From assembly GCA_963754445.1 (NCBI GenBank), contig CAVWFT010000002.1, positions 372,001 through 436,000 on the forward strand: 64,000 nt of DNA. The letters run 5' to 3'. Below are positions 16,441 to 23,731 of this stretch, piece after piece (within the stretch, counting starts at the first letter, position 1; every line of letters starts with the position of its first letter). The notes under the pieces were generated by a model. The model made no database searches, was not told the origin of the DNA, and worked only from the letters and a program-made list of their open reading frames with translations. Source of the stretch: Bog-473 sp963754445 (GTDB lineage Bacteria > Actinomycetota > Acidimicrobiia > Acidimicrobiales > RAAP-2). The position numbers were made by a program, and so were the translations under genes.

Positions 16441-16737
16441 CTAGGGCTTTCCGGCGTCCTCCGGCTTCTCCATGCGACTCATGTCCTCAGGATCCGACTG
16501 CCGCCCTCGGAACGCTCCGATGATCGCGAGCCCCACGATCACGACGCCGAGGGCCGACACCGCGCCGCTCTGGATCAGGACCCCGAACAGGGCCACCACC
16601 ACGCCGAGCAGCGCCCGCTGCCACGGCCGGGCGAACCGGAAGAACTGGCGCAGCGATGCGTGAGACCCGGGCACGGTGTTCAGAACCCGTTCCGGCGTCC
16701 AGAATGTGGCACCGCCGGCGCACGTGACTCCATGCAT
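16441..16737 (-). CDS. Small membrane protein with two predicted TM segments
   Basis: A 98-residue hypothetical protein. The N-terminal ~45 residues are soluble (FFRFARPWQR before the first helix). Two hydrophobic segments follow, ALLGVVVALFGVLI and AVSALGVVIVGLAIIGAF, and then a short charged tail (DPEDMSRMEKPEDAGKP), so both ends are probably cytoplasmic. No named family was recognised. The start is uncertain: the first ATG is used, but a GTG about 16 codons later is possible. It is convergent with Ku, 35 nt away, and divergent from the next small gene. Confidence 0.55.
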   Translation of the reverse strand: MHGVTCAGGATFWTPERVLNTVPGSHASLRQFFRFARPWQRALLGVVVALFGVLIQSGAVSALGVVIVGLAIIGAFRGRQSDPEDMSRMEKPEDAGKP

Positions 16738-16788
16738 GCAGTCTGCCGCATCGGCGCCCCGTCCGGTCGGCGTCGTTGGCCTTGCCCG

Positions 16789-16794
16789 TAGGGT
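16789..16794 (+). promoter_or_regulatory. -10 box for a leaderless hypothetical gene
   Basis: TAGGGT sits 6 nt before the GTG start of the next gene, which has no Shine-Dalgarno sequence. Confidence 0.5.
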
Positions 16795-16800
16795 GGTCGA

Positions 16801-17178
16801 GTGGAGCGTCATTTCGACTACGCCGTCGACGGCCGCTTCCTCCCTTTGCTCCTGCCCTTCGGCTTCCGTCGATCCCGCGACGGGGTGACCCTGAACGACG
16901 ACGGTGGCTTCTCGGCCAACCTCGGGCTGCTGCATCTGCGCACAGAGCTCGACAACGTCGAGGGAGCCCACGTCACCGACGGCTATCGCTGGTGGAAGGT
17001 GATCGGGCCCCGGATGTCCATGGCGGACGACGGCCTCACCTTCGGCACCAACACGACCGCAGGCGTGTGTGTCCATTTCCGGCGTCCCGTGCCGTCGGTG
17101 CTGCGCCGCCAGGGGCATTCGGCGTTGACCGTCACCGTGGGCGATCTCGACGGGCTCGTCGTCGCCCTGGGGCCCTGA
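16801..17178 (+). CDS. Conserved actinobacterial hypothetical protein
   Basis: A 125-residue soluble protein resembling a conserved but uncharacterised actinobacterial family. Recognisable pieces are the LPFGFRRSRDGV strand, a central GYRWWKVIGPRMSMAD block and FGTNTTAGVCVHFRRPVP followed by LTVTVGDLDGL. The shape suggests a single small beta domain; no catalytic residues are evident. The GTG start directly follows a TAGGGT box. It is convergent with the secreted cysteine-repeat gene, about 30 nt away. The function is unknown; related proteins are sometimes described only as conserved proteins in mycobacteria. Confidence 0.75.
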   Translation: MERHFDYAVDGRFLPLLLPFGFRRSRDGVTLNDDGGFSANLGLLHLRTELDNVEGAHVTDGYRWWKVIGPRMSMADDGLTFGTNTTAGVCVHFRRPVPSVLRRQGHSALTVTVGDLDGLVVALGP

Positions 17179-17207
17179 TCAGAATCGGATGCAGATGCGG
17201 GCGTCGT

Positions 17208-18722
17208 TCAGATCGAGGCATTTGATTCGATGAGGGCCTCCTGCTGTCCCTCGGCCGTGTCGTAGCTGCCGACACCGACACAGGCATCCGACGACGCGCA
17301 CGAGAGCGAGTCGACGACCCCGTTGGGGATGGTGGTGGCCGCACCGGCCGGCAACGGAATCTCGATCGACGTCCACGTCCCGCCCGACCACGTGTCGATG
17401 TACTGCTGCTCGTAGCCGTCGTGCACCTGGCCCCCGATGACCACGCAGGAGCCGGGGCTCCCGCACGAGACCGGGCTGTAGCCGTTCGAACTGGCCTGCG
17501 GCGCCGTCAGCTTCCACTTGGCGCCGGACAACACATCGACGAACCCGGTGTGTTTCAGCTGTCCGGCCGCCAGGCAGGCTCCCACCCCGGCACAGGACAC
17601 CGACGTGGCGCGCTCCTTCAGCGACGATGTGGCTCCGGTCGGCAGCGTGGCGGGAGTCCACGTCCCGTCGGCCAGCGTCTCGCCCAGGGCGAGCGACGTG
17701 TGGCCCGGCTCGGGCGCGTCGTCGTAGCCGACCGCTTCACACCAGGCCGAAGCGAGGCACGAGACGGACTCGAGCGCGCCGTCCTTGATGGTCACCCCGC
17801 TCGGCAAGGGTGCCTCCTCGGTGGACCAGACCCCGCCGGACAGGCTGTCCATCAGACCCTGGACGGAATTGTCCGTATCCGTATAACCACCGACCGCCTG
17901 ACACGACCCGTCCCCGAAGCACGAGACCGAGCTCAGGTCGGAGTCGTCGACCAGCGAGTCGGTGCTCGCATTCGCCGGCAGCACGGCCAACGATGCCGTC
18001 CACGTGTCGTCCCCGTAGGTCTCCACGAAGCCCACCGACTGGTCGTGCCCGCCGCCGCAACACGAGCCGACGGCCACACAGGTGGTCAGACCCGAACACG
18101 ACACCGCCTGCATGTCGATGTTGCTGACGTCGTTCCCACCGGAGGGGAGCTTGTGCGCCGTCCACGTACCGCCCGAATAGGTCTCGGCCATGAGCTGGGT
18201 GTTGCGGTGGATGTCGACGTACGAGCCGATGATCACGCAGAGTCCTGCCTCGTCACACGAGACCGGACCGAGCTGGACGACACTTGCCGGCCAGGCCTGG
18301 GGAGCCGCCGCGTCCACCAGTGTCCACGTTCCGTCCGAGAGGGTCCCGACCTGGAACACGGTCCCGGTTCCCGCCTCGTCGTAGGACCCTTCGGCGGCAC
18401 ACAGGCCGGACGAATTGCACGAGACGGCAGCGAGATTCTCCTGCGGGTTGCTCTTCTTCGCCTTGGGGCCCGGCGGGATCGTGGTCGGGGTCCAGCCGTC
18501 CGTTCCCGCCGATGCGGCGGTCGGGGACATCGGGGTGGTCGAGGAGTTCCCCGACCCGACCACGCTTGTCCCGGTCGAGCTGGTCCCGCTCGAGCTGGTC
18601 CCGCCTGCGACCGCACCCGCAACGGCGCCTGGCGCCAGGATCAGCGAGACGGCCACCAGTACCGAGGCGACGAGGGACGCCGCCCCGGCGAGTGCCCAGC
18701 TCAACCGCTGATGTGGCCGCAC
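17208..18722 (-). CDS. Secreted protein built of cysteine-pair repeats
   Basis: Exported protein of 504 residues. A signal peptide or membrane anchor (WALAGAASLVASVLVAVSLIL, then APGAVAGAVAG) is followed by a ~60-residue Ser/Thr/Gly linker. About seven repeats of ~50 residues follow, each with a cysteine pair in a pattern like VSCxSxxxCxAVGSY, then an ALxETLSxGTWT-like strand. The spacing suggests a disulfide-stapled beta-propeller. The repeat resembles uncharacterised extracellular actinobacterial proteins. The GTG start has AAGGGGG 5 nt before it, and a perfect 15-bp dyad lies just upstream. No enzyme motif is seen; a surface binding role is inferred. Confidence 0.75.
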   Translation of the reverse strand: MRPHQRLSWALAGAASLVASVLVAVSLILAPGAVAGAVAGGTSSSGTSSTGTSVVGSGNSSTTPMSPTAASAGTDGWTPTTIPPGPKAKKSNPQENLAAVSCNSSGLCAAEGSYDEAGTGTVFQVGTLSDGTWTLVDAAAPQAWPASVVQLGPVSCDEAGLCVIIGSYVDIHRNTQLMAETYSGGTWTAHKLPSGGNDVSNIDMQAVSCSGLTTCVAVGSCCGGGHDQSVGFVETYGDDTWTASLAVLPANASTDSLVDDSDLSSVSCFGDGSCQAVGGYTDTDNSVQGLMDSLSGGVWSTEEAPLPSGVTIKDGALESVSCLASAWCEAVGYDDAPEPGHTSLALGETLADGTWTPATLPTGATSSLKERATSVSCAGVGACLAAGQLKHTGFVDVLSGAKWKLTAPQASSNGYSPVSCGSPGSCVVIGGQVHDGYEQQYIDTWSGGTWTSIEIPLPAGAATTIPNGVVDSLSCASSDACVGVGSYDTAEGQQEALIESNASI

Positions 18723-18733
18723 CGCACCCCCTT

Positions 18734-18748
18734 GGTGTGGACCACACC
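18734..18748. promoter_or_regulatory. Perfect dyad upstream of the cysteine-repeat gene
   Basis: GGTGTGGACCACACC has 7-bp perfect arms around one base and lies 12-26 nt before the GTG of the minus-strand secreted gene. It could be an operator or an mRNA hairpin covering the leader. Confidence 0.35.
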
Positions 18749-18851
18749 CTCGCGGCCCACACCGGGCGACGCTATCGATCGCACCCAGAGCGGTCAACGG
18801 AGCCCGACCCCATGGGTCCACGGGTGAGCGGCCGTGAGGTCCGGTGGCCCG

Positions 18852-19697
18852 TCACGAGTGCTTCAACTTCCACACCGCCAGCGGCGCGAACACGGCGATC
18901 AGCCCGGCCGACCACAGCAACGACGGCACGAGATAGTAGGAAACCGTGTGTCCCAGCAGTTGCTCTGCCGCCGGCCCACCCGTGAGGAGCCGGGCCGTGT
19001 TCACCATCTGGGTCAGCGGCTGGTTGTTGGCGAAGCCCTGCAGCCAACCCGGCATGGTCGACACCGGCACGTAGGCCGACGAGACGAAGCTGAGCGGGAA
19101 GACGAGGAACGACAGGCCCTGCGCCGCCTGGGGGCTCCCCGCCAACAGCCCGAGGGCGATGAAGAGCCACACGAAGGCGAAGCCGTAGAGGATCGTCAGG
19201 AAGAACGCGGCCAGCGCGTCGACGGTCGTACCGCTGATGCGGAAACCGACGGCGAAGCCGACCGCCGTCATCACCACCACCCCCCAGGCCACCAGGGCCG
19301 TGTCCGCGCCGACCCGTCCGGTCACGATCGACAGGAGCCGGATCGGCAGCGAGCGCAGCCGGTCGAACAGTCCGCCCTGGAGGTCCTCCGCCACGCCGCT
19401 CGCCGCCGACATGCCCTGGAACAGGACCCCGGTCACCACGAATCCCGGGACCAGGAAGTCGACGTAGGACAACGACCCGGTGTGCGCCACGGCACCACCG
19501 AAGACGTAGCGGAAGATCAACAGGAACAAGATGCCCTGCGCCGTCCCGGCAATGATCAACGCCGGGGTGCGGACGAACTTCTTGATGGTGCGCCCGAAGA
19601 CCTGGTTGGAGGCCACGACGTAGGACGCGCCGTGGTTGGTCGGCCGCACGCCCCGCTCCGAGCGTGGCGGATCGAGGGTGAGCTCGGTGGTCGTCAT
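18852..19697 (-). CDS. DrrB-type ABC-2 exporter permease
   Basis: A 281-residue integral membrane protein of the ABC-2 (DrrB) family. After a cytoplasmic N-terminus it shows about six hydrophobic segments, beginning with ALIIAGTAQGILFLLIFRYV and including GLSFLVFPLSFVSSAYVPV. The conserved LFDRLRSLPI block follows EDLQGG, and PGWLQGFANNQPLTQMVN is the family's hallmark. Its ATG overlaps the stop of the ATPase gene by 4 nt (ATGA), with AGGAGG upstream, so translation is coupled. With the ATPase it should export a hydrophobic compound or lipid. It is a paralogue of the frameshifted permease at 4.9 kb and shows what that protein would look like intact. Confidence 0.9.
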   Translation of the reverse strand: MTTTELTLDPPRSERGVRPTNHGASYVVASNQVFGRTIKKFVRTPALIIAGTAQGILFLLIFRYVFGGAVAHTGSLSYVDFLVPGFVVTGVLFQGMSAASGVAEDLQGGLFDRLRSLPIRLLSIVTGRVGADTALVAWGVVVMTAVGFAVGFRISGTTVDALAAFFLTILYGFAFVWLFIALGLLAGSPQAAQGLSFLVFPLSFVSSAYVPVSTMPGWLQGFANNQPLTQMVNTARLLTGGPAAEQLLGHTVSYYLVPSLLWSAGLIAVFAPLAVWKLKHS

Positions 19698-20698
19698 GCT
19701 GCGTCCTCCTGCGAAGTCGTGGTCGGCGTGGGTCCTGGCGTCGTGGGGTCGGTGTCGTGGTTGGCGGCATGGCCGGTCAGCGCGAGGAAGACCTCGTCGA
19801 GGGTGGGGCGCCGCAGGGCGATGTCCTCCACCGGAACCGCGGCGTCGTCGAGCGCCCGCACGACGACGGGGAGCAACTTCGCCCCGCCCGGAGCGGCGAT
19901 CGAGCAGCGCCGGGTCGCCGGGTCGGTCGACGGCTCCGCCACCCCGAGCATCGAGAGCACCTCGGCTGCCCGCTCCATCGTGGCCACGTCGGCCGTGTGC
20001 AGCTCGACCATGTCGGCGCCGACGCGCGACTTGAGCTCGTCCGGCGTCCCCTGGGCGATGACCCGGCCCCCGTCGATGATGACGATGTAGGCCGCCAGGT
20101 GGTCGGCCTCGTCGAGATACTGCGTGGTCAGCAGCATGTCGGTCCCGGCCTCCCCCATGGTCCGGATGACGTCCCACACCTCGTTGCGGCTCCCCGGGTC
20201 GAGCCCCGTCGTCGGTTCGTCGAGCAGCAGCAGACTCGGAGCGCCCACCAGCGACGCCCCCAGGTCGAGGCGCCGCCGCATGCCACCCGAGTACGTGCGC
20301 ACCTGGCGGTCGGCCGCGTCCTCCAGGCTCATCTGGCTCAGGATCTTCCTGGCCGAGGCCACCGCCTCCTTCCGCCCCTGGCCGTACAGGCGAGCCACCA
20401 TCAACAGGTTCTCGCGCCCGGTCATCATCTCTTCGACCGCGGCGGACTGCCCGGCCAGCCCGATCATGCGCCGCACCGCCATGGGTTCGCGCACCACGTC
20501 GTGCCCGTTGACCTGCAGCGTGCCGGTGTCGGGGGCGATCAGCGTGGCGATCATCCGGATGAAGGTGGTCTTGCCGGCGCCGTTGGGTCCGAGGATGGCC
20601 ACGGGCTGGCCGGCTGGCAGGGTCAGGGTGAGCCCGGTCAGTGCGTGCACCTTCCCGAACCGTTTGTCGAGGCGGTCCGCCTCGATGAGGGCACTCAT
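19694..20698 (-). CDS. DrrA-type ABC exporter ATPase
   Basis: Nucleotide-binding subunit of 334 residues. Walker A is GPNGAGKTT, the Q-loop region is IGLAGQSAAV, the signature is YSGGMRRR, and Walker B with the D-loop is LLLLDEPTTGLDPGSRNE. The switch TTQYLDEAD carries Gln in place of the usual His, as in the DrrA family. The last ~120 residues are the regulatory domain plus a Thr/Pro-rich tail. The ATG is preceded by AAAGGAG. It is translationally coupled to the permease, and a PadR regulator is encoded 300 nt upstream on the same strand. The substrate is unknown; a multidrug or glycolipid exporter is likely. Confidence 0.93.
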   Translation of the reverse strand: MSALIEADRLDKRFGKVHALTGLTLTLPAGQPVAILGPNGAGKTTFIRMIATLIAPDTGTLQVNGHDVVREPMAVRRMIGLAGQSAAVEEMMTGRENLLMVARLYGQGRKEAVASARKILSQMSLEDAADRQVRTYSGGMRRRLDLGASLVGAPSLLLLDEPTTGLDPGSRNEVWDVIRTMGEAGTDMLLTTQYLDEADHLAAYIVIIDGGRVIAQGTPDELKSRVGADMVELHTADVATMERAAEVLSMLGVAEPSTDPATRRCSIAAPGGAKLLPVVVRALDDAAVPVEDIALRRPTLDEVFLALTGHAANHDTDPTTPGPTPTTTSQEDAA

Positions 20699-20999
20699 GC
20701 GCGCCACTCCTTTCGTCGTTGGTCTCTGTGCTCTGCGTGCTGCGCACCGCATGCATCGCGGTGGGTGGACCTCTGCAGAGCCCGACGAATGGGGTGGCCT
20801 ACGCTGTGAGTGCTGCCTCGGGCGAAGGCTCTCCGTGAGTCGAGCTCTTGGTGTGTGGGCCCGGGGTCGCGTGCTCCAACACGCGGCCTCGGGTTCTTCT
20901 CTACGTCGGACGCGCTAGGTCGTCACTCGTTCTGGGTCGTCGAGATCACTCGGTCTCGATGTCGTGCGAAATTCGTGCGCCTACGATGCTGGATCGGCA
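20699..20999. other. 301-nt gap between PadR and the exporter operon
   Basis: This gap contains the ribosome-binding site and presumably the promoter of the minus-strand exporter operon. No protein gene and no clear copy of the PadR-proximal dyad was found. Confidence 0.35.
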
Positions 21000-21641
21000 T
21001 CATTCGTCGGGGAGTTCGAAGGTGAACTCGACGTCGTCGGGATTGAAGGCGTCGGTGTGGAACATGCGCCACATCTCCATGCCCTGCAGTTCGCCCGAGG
21101 ACATGTCCTCCACCAGATCGGTCACGAACTTCAACTCCGCGCTCAGCTGGCGCTCCTCGTATTCGGCTTCGATCTCGAAGAGGCGTGGGAGCCCCGCATC
21201 TCGGCCCGCTTTCATCGCCCCGCGCATGGCGGCGAGCTTCACCTTGATCAGGTCGGACCGTTGCTTGAGCGCCACGAGCGCCTCGTCGGGATGCAACGAG
21301 GGAAGGAAGGACAGCCCGGCCATGAAGGCCGGGTACTCCTTGGACGGCACGCTTATGAGCTCGGTCATCCACTCGTTCATCTCGCGGGCGCCGTCGTCGG
21401 TGATCGCATACACGGTCCGTTCCGGGCGCTTGCCCTCGCGCACCGTGCCGGTCGCCTTGACGAAGCCCTTCTTCTCGAGTGACTCGACCACGGCGTAGAG
21501 GGAGCCGTAGTTGAGGCGCACGCTCTCCTGCTTCGCCCGTTGACGGAGTGTCTGGGCCACCTCGTAGGGGTGCATGGGTTTCTCGTAGAGACAGACCAAG
21601 ACCGCCAGGGCCAGAGGGTTGGAACGGGACCACCTCGGCAT
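21000..21641 (-). CDS. PadR-family transcriptional regulator
   Basis: A 213-residue PadR protein. The N-terminal winged helix-turn-helix is clear: NPLALAVLVCLYEKPMHPYE, then LRQRAKQESVRLNYGSLYAVVESLEKKGFV and RTVYAITDDGARE. The C-terminal ~120 residues form the helical dimerisation domain (Vir-like). An ATG is preferred over the GTG 9 nt upstream because TAATGT lies 7 nt before it, fitting a leaderless transcript. An AT-rich 20-bp dyad overlaps this promoter and suggests autorepression. It precedes a DrrAB exporter on the same strand, the classic PadR/multidrug-exporter pairing. Confidence 0.92.
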   Translation of the reverse strand: MPRWSRSNPLALAVLVCLYEKPMHPYEVAQTLRQRAKQESVRLNYGSLYAVVESLEKKGFVKATGTVREGKRPERTVYAITDDGAREMNEWMTELISVPSKEYPAFMAGLSFLPSLHPDEALVALKQRSDLIKVKLAAMRGAMKAGRDAGLPRLFEIEAEYEERQLSAELKFVTDLVEDMSSGELQGMEMWRMFHTDAFNPDDVEFTFELPDE

Positions 21642-21650
21642 GTCTGTCAC

Positions 21651-21670
21651 ATTATTCTATTCAGAGTAAT
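21651..21670. promoter_or_regulatory. AT-rich dyad at the padR promoter
   Basis: ATTATTC-N6-GAGTAAT is a 20-bp dyad with one mismatch immediately upstream of the PadR start. The half AGAGTAAT recurs as AGAGTGAT about 15 nt further upstream. It is markedly AT-rich in a GC-rich genome, as expected for an operator/promoter. Confidence 0.5.
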
Positions 21671-21807
21671 CTGTAAAGAGTGATTCGTCGCAAAGTATTC
21701 CGAGTCACGGCCACGCCTGGCCGTCCTCGTCGAGGATCGGGCGATCGACCTGGTCGTCACCGACTGCCCCAAACCGGGCGGATCTGCCCCGGGGACTTCC
21801 GTGGACG

Positions 21808-21813
21808 TAATCT
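21808..21813 (+). promoter_or_regulatory. -10 box for the PIG-L deacetylase operon
   Basis: TAATCT ends 8 nt before the ATG of the PIG-L gene, with no ribosome-binding site, which suggests a leaderless mRNA. Confidence 0.5.
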
Positions 21814-21821
21814 GCGCGTCC

Positions 21822-22631
21822 ATGGCCCCCACGATCGTCCACGTCGCCCCCCACCCCGACGACGAGGCGGTCGGCTGTCCGGCCGCACTGCTCCACTTCA
21901 GGGACCGGGGCTGGAAGATCGTCAGCGTCATCGCCAGCCTGGGCTTCGAGAGCCAATGGGAACGCCGCCGGGCCGAGGCCGTCGAGGCCTCGACGCGGGC
22001 AGGATTCGAGCCCATCTTCCTCGATCCGCCCCTGAACCTCGACCTCGATGCCGACCTTGCCCTGGCCACCCACCGCGTGGCCACCGAACTGCCGGGCATC
22101 GTCGAGCATCACGACGCCACCATCGTGGTCTCGCCGTCGCCCCACGACGTCCACCATGGCCACGAGTCCGTCGCCCGCGGCGTCCAGCAGGCCATGGCTG
22201 TTCTTCCTCCTGGGACGCGCTGGTGGATGTGGGGCGTGTGGGGTGACCTGCCGGCACCCAACGTCTTCTACGCCTTCGACGAGGTCATGTTGCAGCGGAC
22301 CGGCCACATCCTGGCCGCCTACACCGGCGAGCTCGAGCGCAACGACTACCAGCGCTTCCTGACCGGGAGGGCCGCCGCCAATGCCGTCATGGGCTCGGAA
22401 CGGGTGTTCGGGTTCGGCTCTCCCGCCGCATCACCGCTCCCCTACGCCGAGCTCCTGACCGAGGTGCGACTGGACGATGGACGGTTCATGGCGGCGGAAG
22501 CACACACCCTCGATGCCGGCCCCGCGCCGTCCGCCCTCTACGACGTCGACCTCACGCCATGGCTGGACGCGTCGAGCGTGCACGAGCTGATCGGCTACAT
22601 CCGTGAGGTCCGTGAGGACGCGCCCTCGTGA
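21822..22631 (+). CDS. PIG-L family (LmbE-like) deacetylase
   Basis: A 269-residue zinc-dependent N-acetylglucosaminyl deacetylase-like protein. The metal motif APHPDDEAVG stands near the start (His and Asp ligands, second Asp as catalytic base) and HHGHESVA supplies the third ligand His. Similar enzymes include MshB and Mca of mycothiol metabolism and the GlcNAc-PI deacetylase. Here the sequence is general and does not identify the substrate. The ATG follows a TAATCT box, so it is probably leaderless. Its stop overlaps the GTG of an F420-type oxidoreductase (GTGA), meaning the two are translated together and may act on one small metabolite. Confidence 0.88.
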   Translation: MAPTIVHVAPHPDDEAVGCPAALLHFRDRGWKIVSVIASLGFESQWERRRAEAVEASTRAGFEPIFLDPPLNLDLDADLALATHRVATELPGIVEHHDATIVVSPSPHDVHHGHESVARGVQQAMAVLPPGTRWWMWGVWGDLPAPNVFYAFDEVMLQRTGHILAAYTGELERNDYQRFLTGRAAANAVMGSERVFGFGSPAASPLPYAELLTEVRLDDGRFMAAEAHTLDAGPAPSALYDVDLTPWLDASSVHELIGYIREVREDAPS

Positions 22632-23692
22632 CGATCCGCGAATCGTCGGCGCTCGAGTTCGACGCCATGCTGCCGGCCCAACCATTGCGCCGGGTGGGCG
22701 AGCTGGGCCGCCGGGCCGCGGCCGCCGGCTTGTCTGGACTCGTCGTCACCGAGGCCGGTCGCACCGCCTACCTGACCTGCGGCGCGTTGGCCGTGGCGGC
22801 CGACATCGACATCCTGACCGGCATCGCGGTCGCCTTCCCCCGTAGCCCGATGGTCACCGCGTCGACGGCCTGGGAGTTGGCCGAGGCCAGCGGCGGCCGC
22901 TTCCGGCTGGGGCTGGGCACGCAAGTACGGGCGCACATACTCCGCCGCTACGGCACGGAGTTCGATCCGCCCGGGCCCCGGCTGCGCGAATACGTCATCG
23001 CGGTGAAGCAGATCTTCGAGGCCTTCCGCACCGGCGGGCCCTTGGCCGTCGAGGGCGAGTTCTACGCCCTCTCGCTCCTGCCGGCGACGTGGGCACCCGG
23101 CCCCATCGATGTGCCCGACCCACCTATCGACATTGCCGCCGTGAACCCCTGGATGCTCCGCATGGCCGGAGAAGTGGCCGACGGCGTGCACGTCCACCCC
23201 CTGAACACGCCGATCTACCTGGCCGACACACTCGTGCCGGAGCTCTCGGCGGGAGCGGCGCGTTCAGGTCGGACCTTCGACGACCTGGCCGTCATCGTCC
23301 CGGCCTTCCTCTGCGTCGGCGATACGGACGAGGAGCAGCACGCCTGGCGCGAGCGGGCCCGGGCCCAGGTCTCTTTCTACGGCTCGACGCCCAACTACGC
23401 GTTCATCTTCGAGCAACTCGACCGGGAGGACACCACCGAGCGCATCCGGGAGCGTCAGCGGGCGGGGGACATGGCCGGCATGGCTGCAGTCATCGACGAC
23501 GACCTGCTCGAGCGCTTCACGACCATGGGGACGTGGAGCGACATCGCCGACAAGATCGTGGGCAAGTACGGGGGGATCGCCACCCGGGTCGTCAGCTACT
23601 TCACCGGCGCCGACATCGTGCGCGACCTCGGCACGCTCGAGCGGTGGGGAGCGCTGGCCAAATCCGTGCGGGAGGCCAGCCGGGCCGTCTGA
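22628..23692 (+). CDS. F420-dependent LLM-class oxidoreductase (TIGR03617-like)
   Basis: A 354-residue TIM-barrel flavin/F420 enzyme of the luciferase-like superfamily. GIAVAFPRSPM, the GGRFRLGLGTQVRAHILRRYG motif region and RLREYVIAVKQIFEAF place it with the TIGR03617-type predicted F420-dependent group. Further on, AGEVADGVHVHPLN and a long C-terminal helical part (WSDIADKIVGKYGG) are normal for the family. The GTG overlaps the preceding stop by 4 nt. A second member of this type is encoded at 48 kb within the catabolic island. The reaction is probably hydride transfer between F420 and an alcohol, aldehyde or alkene; the substrate is unknown. Confidence 0.88.
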   Translation: MTIRESSALEFDAMLPAQPLRRVGELGRRAAAAGLSGLVVTEAGRTAYLTCGALAVAADIDILTGIAVAFPRSPMVTASTAWELAEASGGRFRLGLGTQVRAHILRRYGTEFDPPGPRLREYVIAVKQIFEAFRTGGPLAVEGEFYALSLLPATWAPGPIDVPDPPIDIAAVNPWMLRMAGEVADGVHVHPLNTPIYLADTLVPELSAGAARSGRTFDDLAVIVPAFLCVGDTDEEQHAWRERARAQVSFYGSTPNYAFIFEQLDREDTTERIRERQRAGDMAGMAAVIDDDLLERFTTMGTWSDIADKIVGKYGGIATRVVSYFTGADIVRDLGTLERWGALAKSVREASRAV

Positions 23693-23731
23693 ACACCGAC
23701 GCCCTCACAGGTGTCGACGCCCTCATCGAGA

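Noticed and set aside
18852..20756. 634-codon minus-strand frame across the exporter ATPase
   Set aside because: Only the C-terminal 281 codons are the permease; the ATPase lies in a different frame with full motifs.
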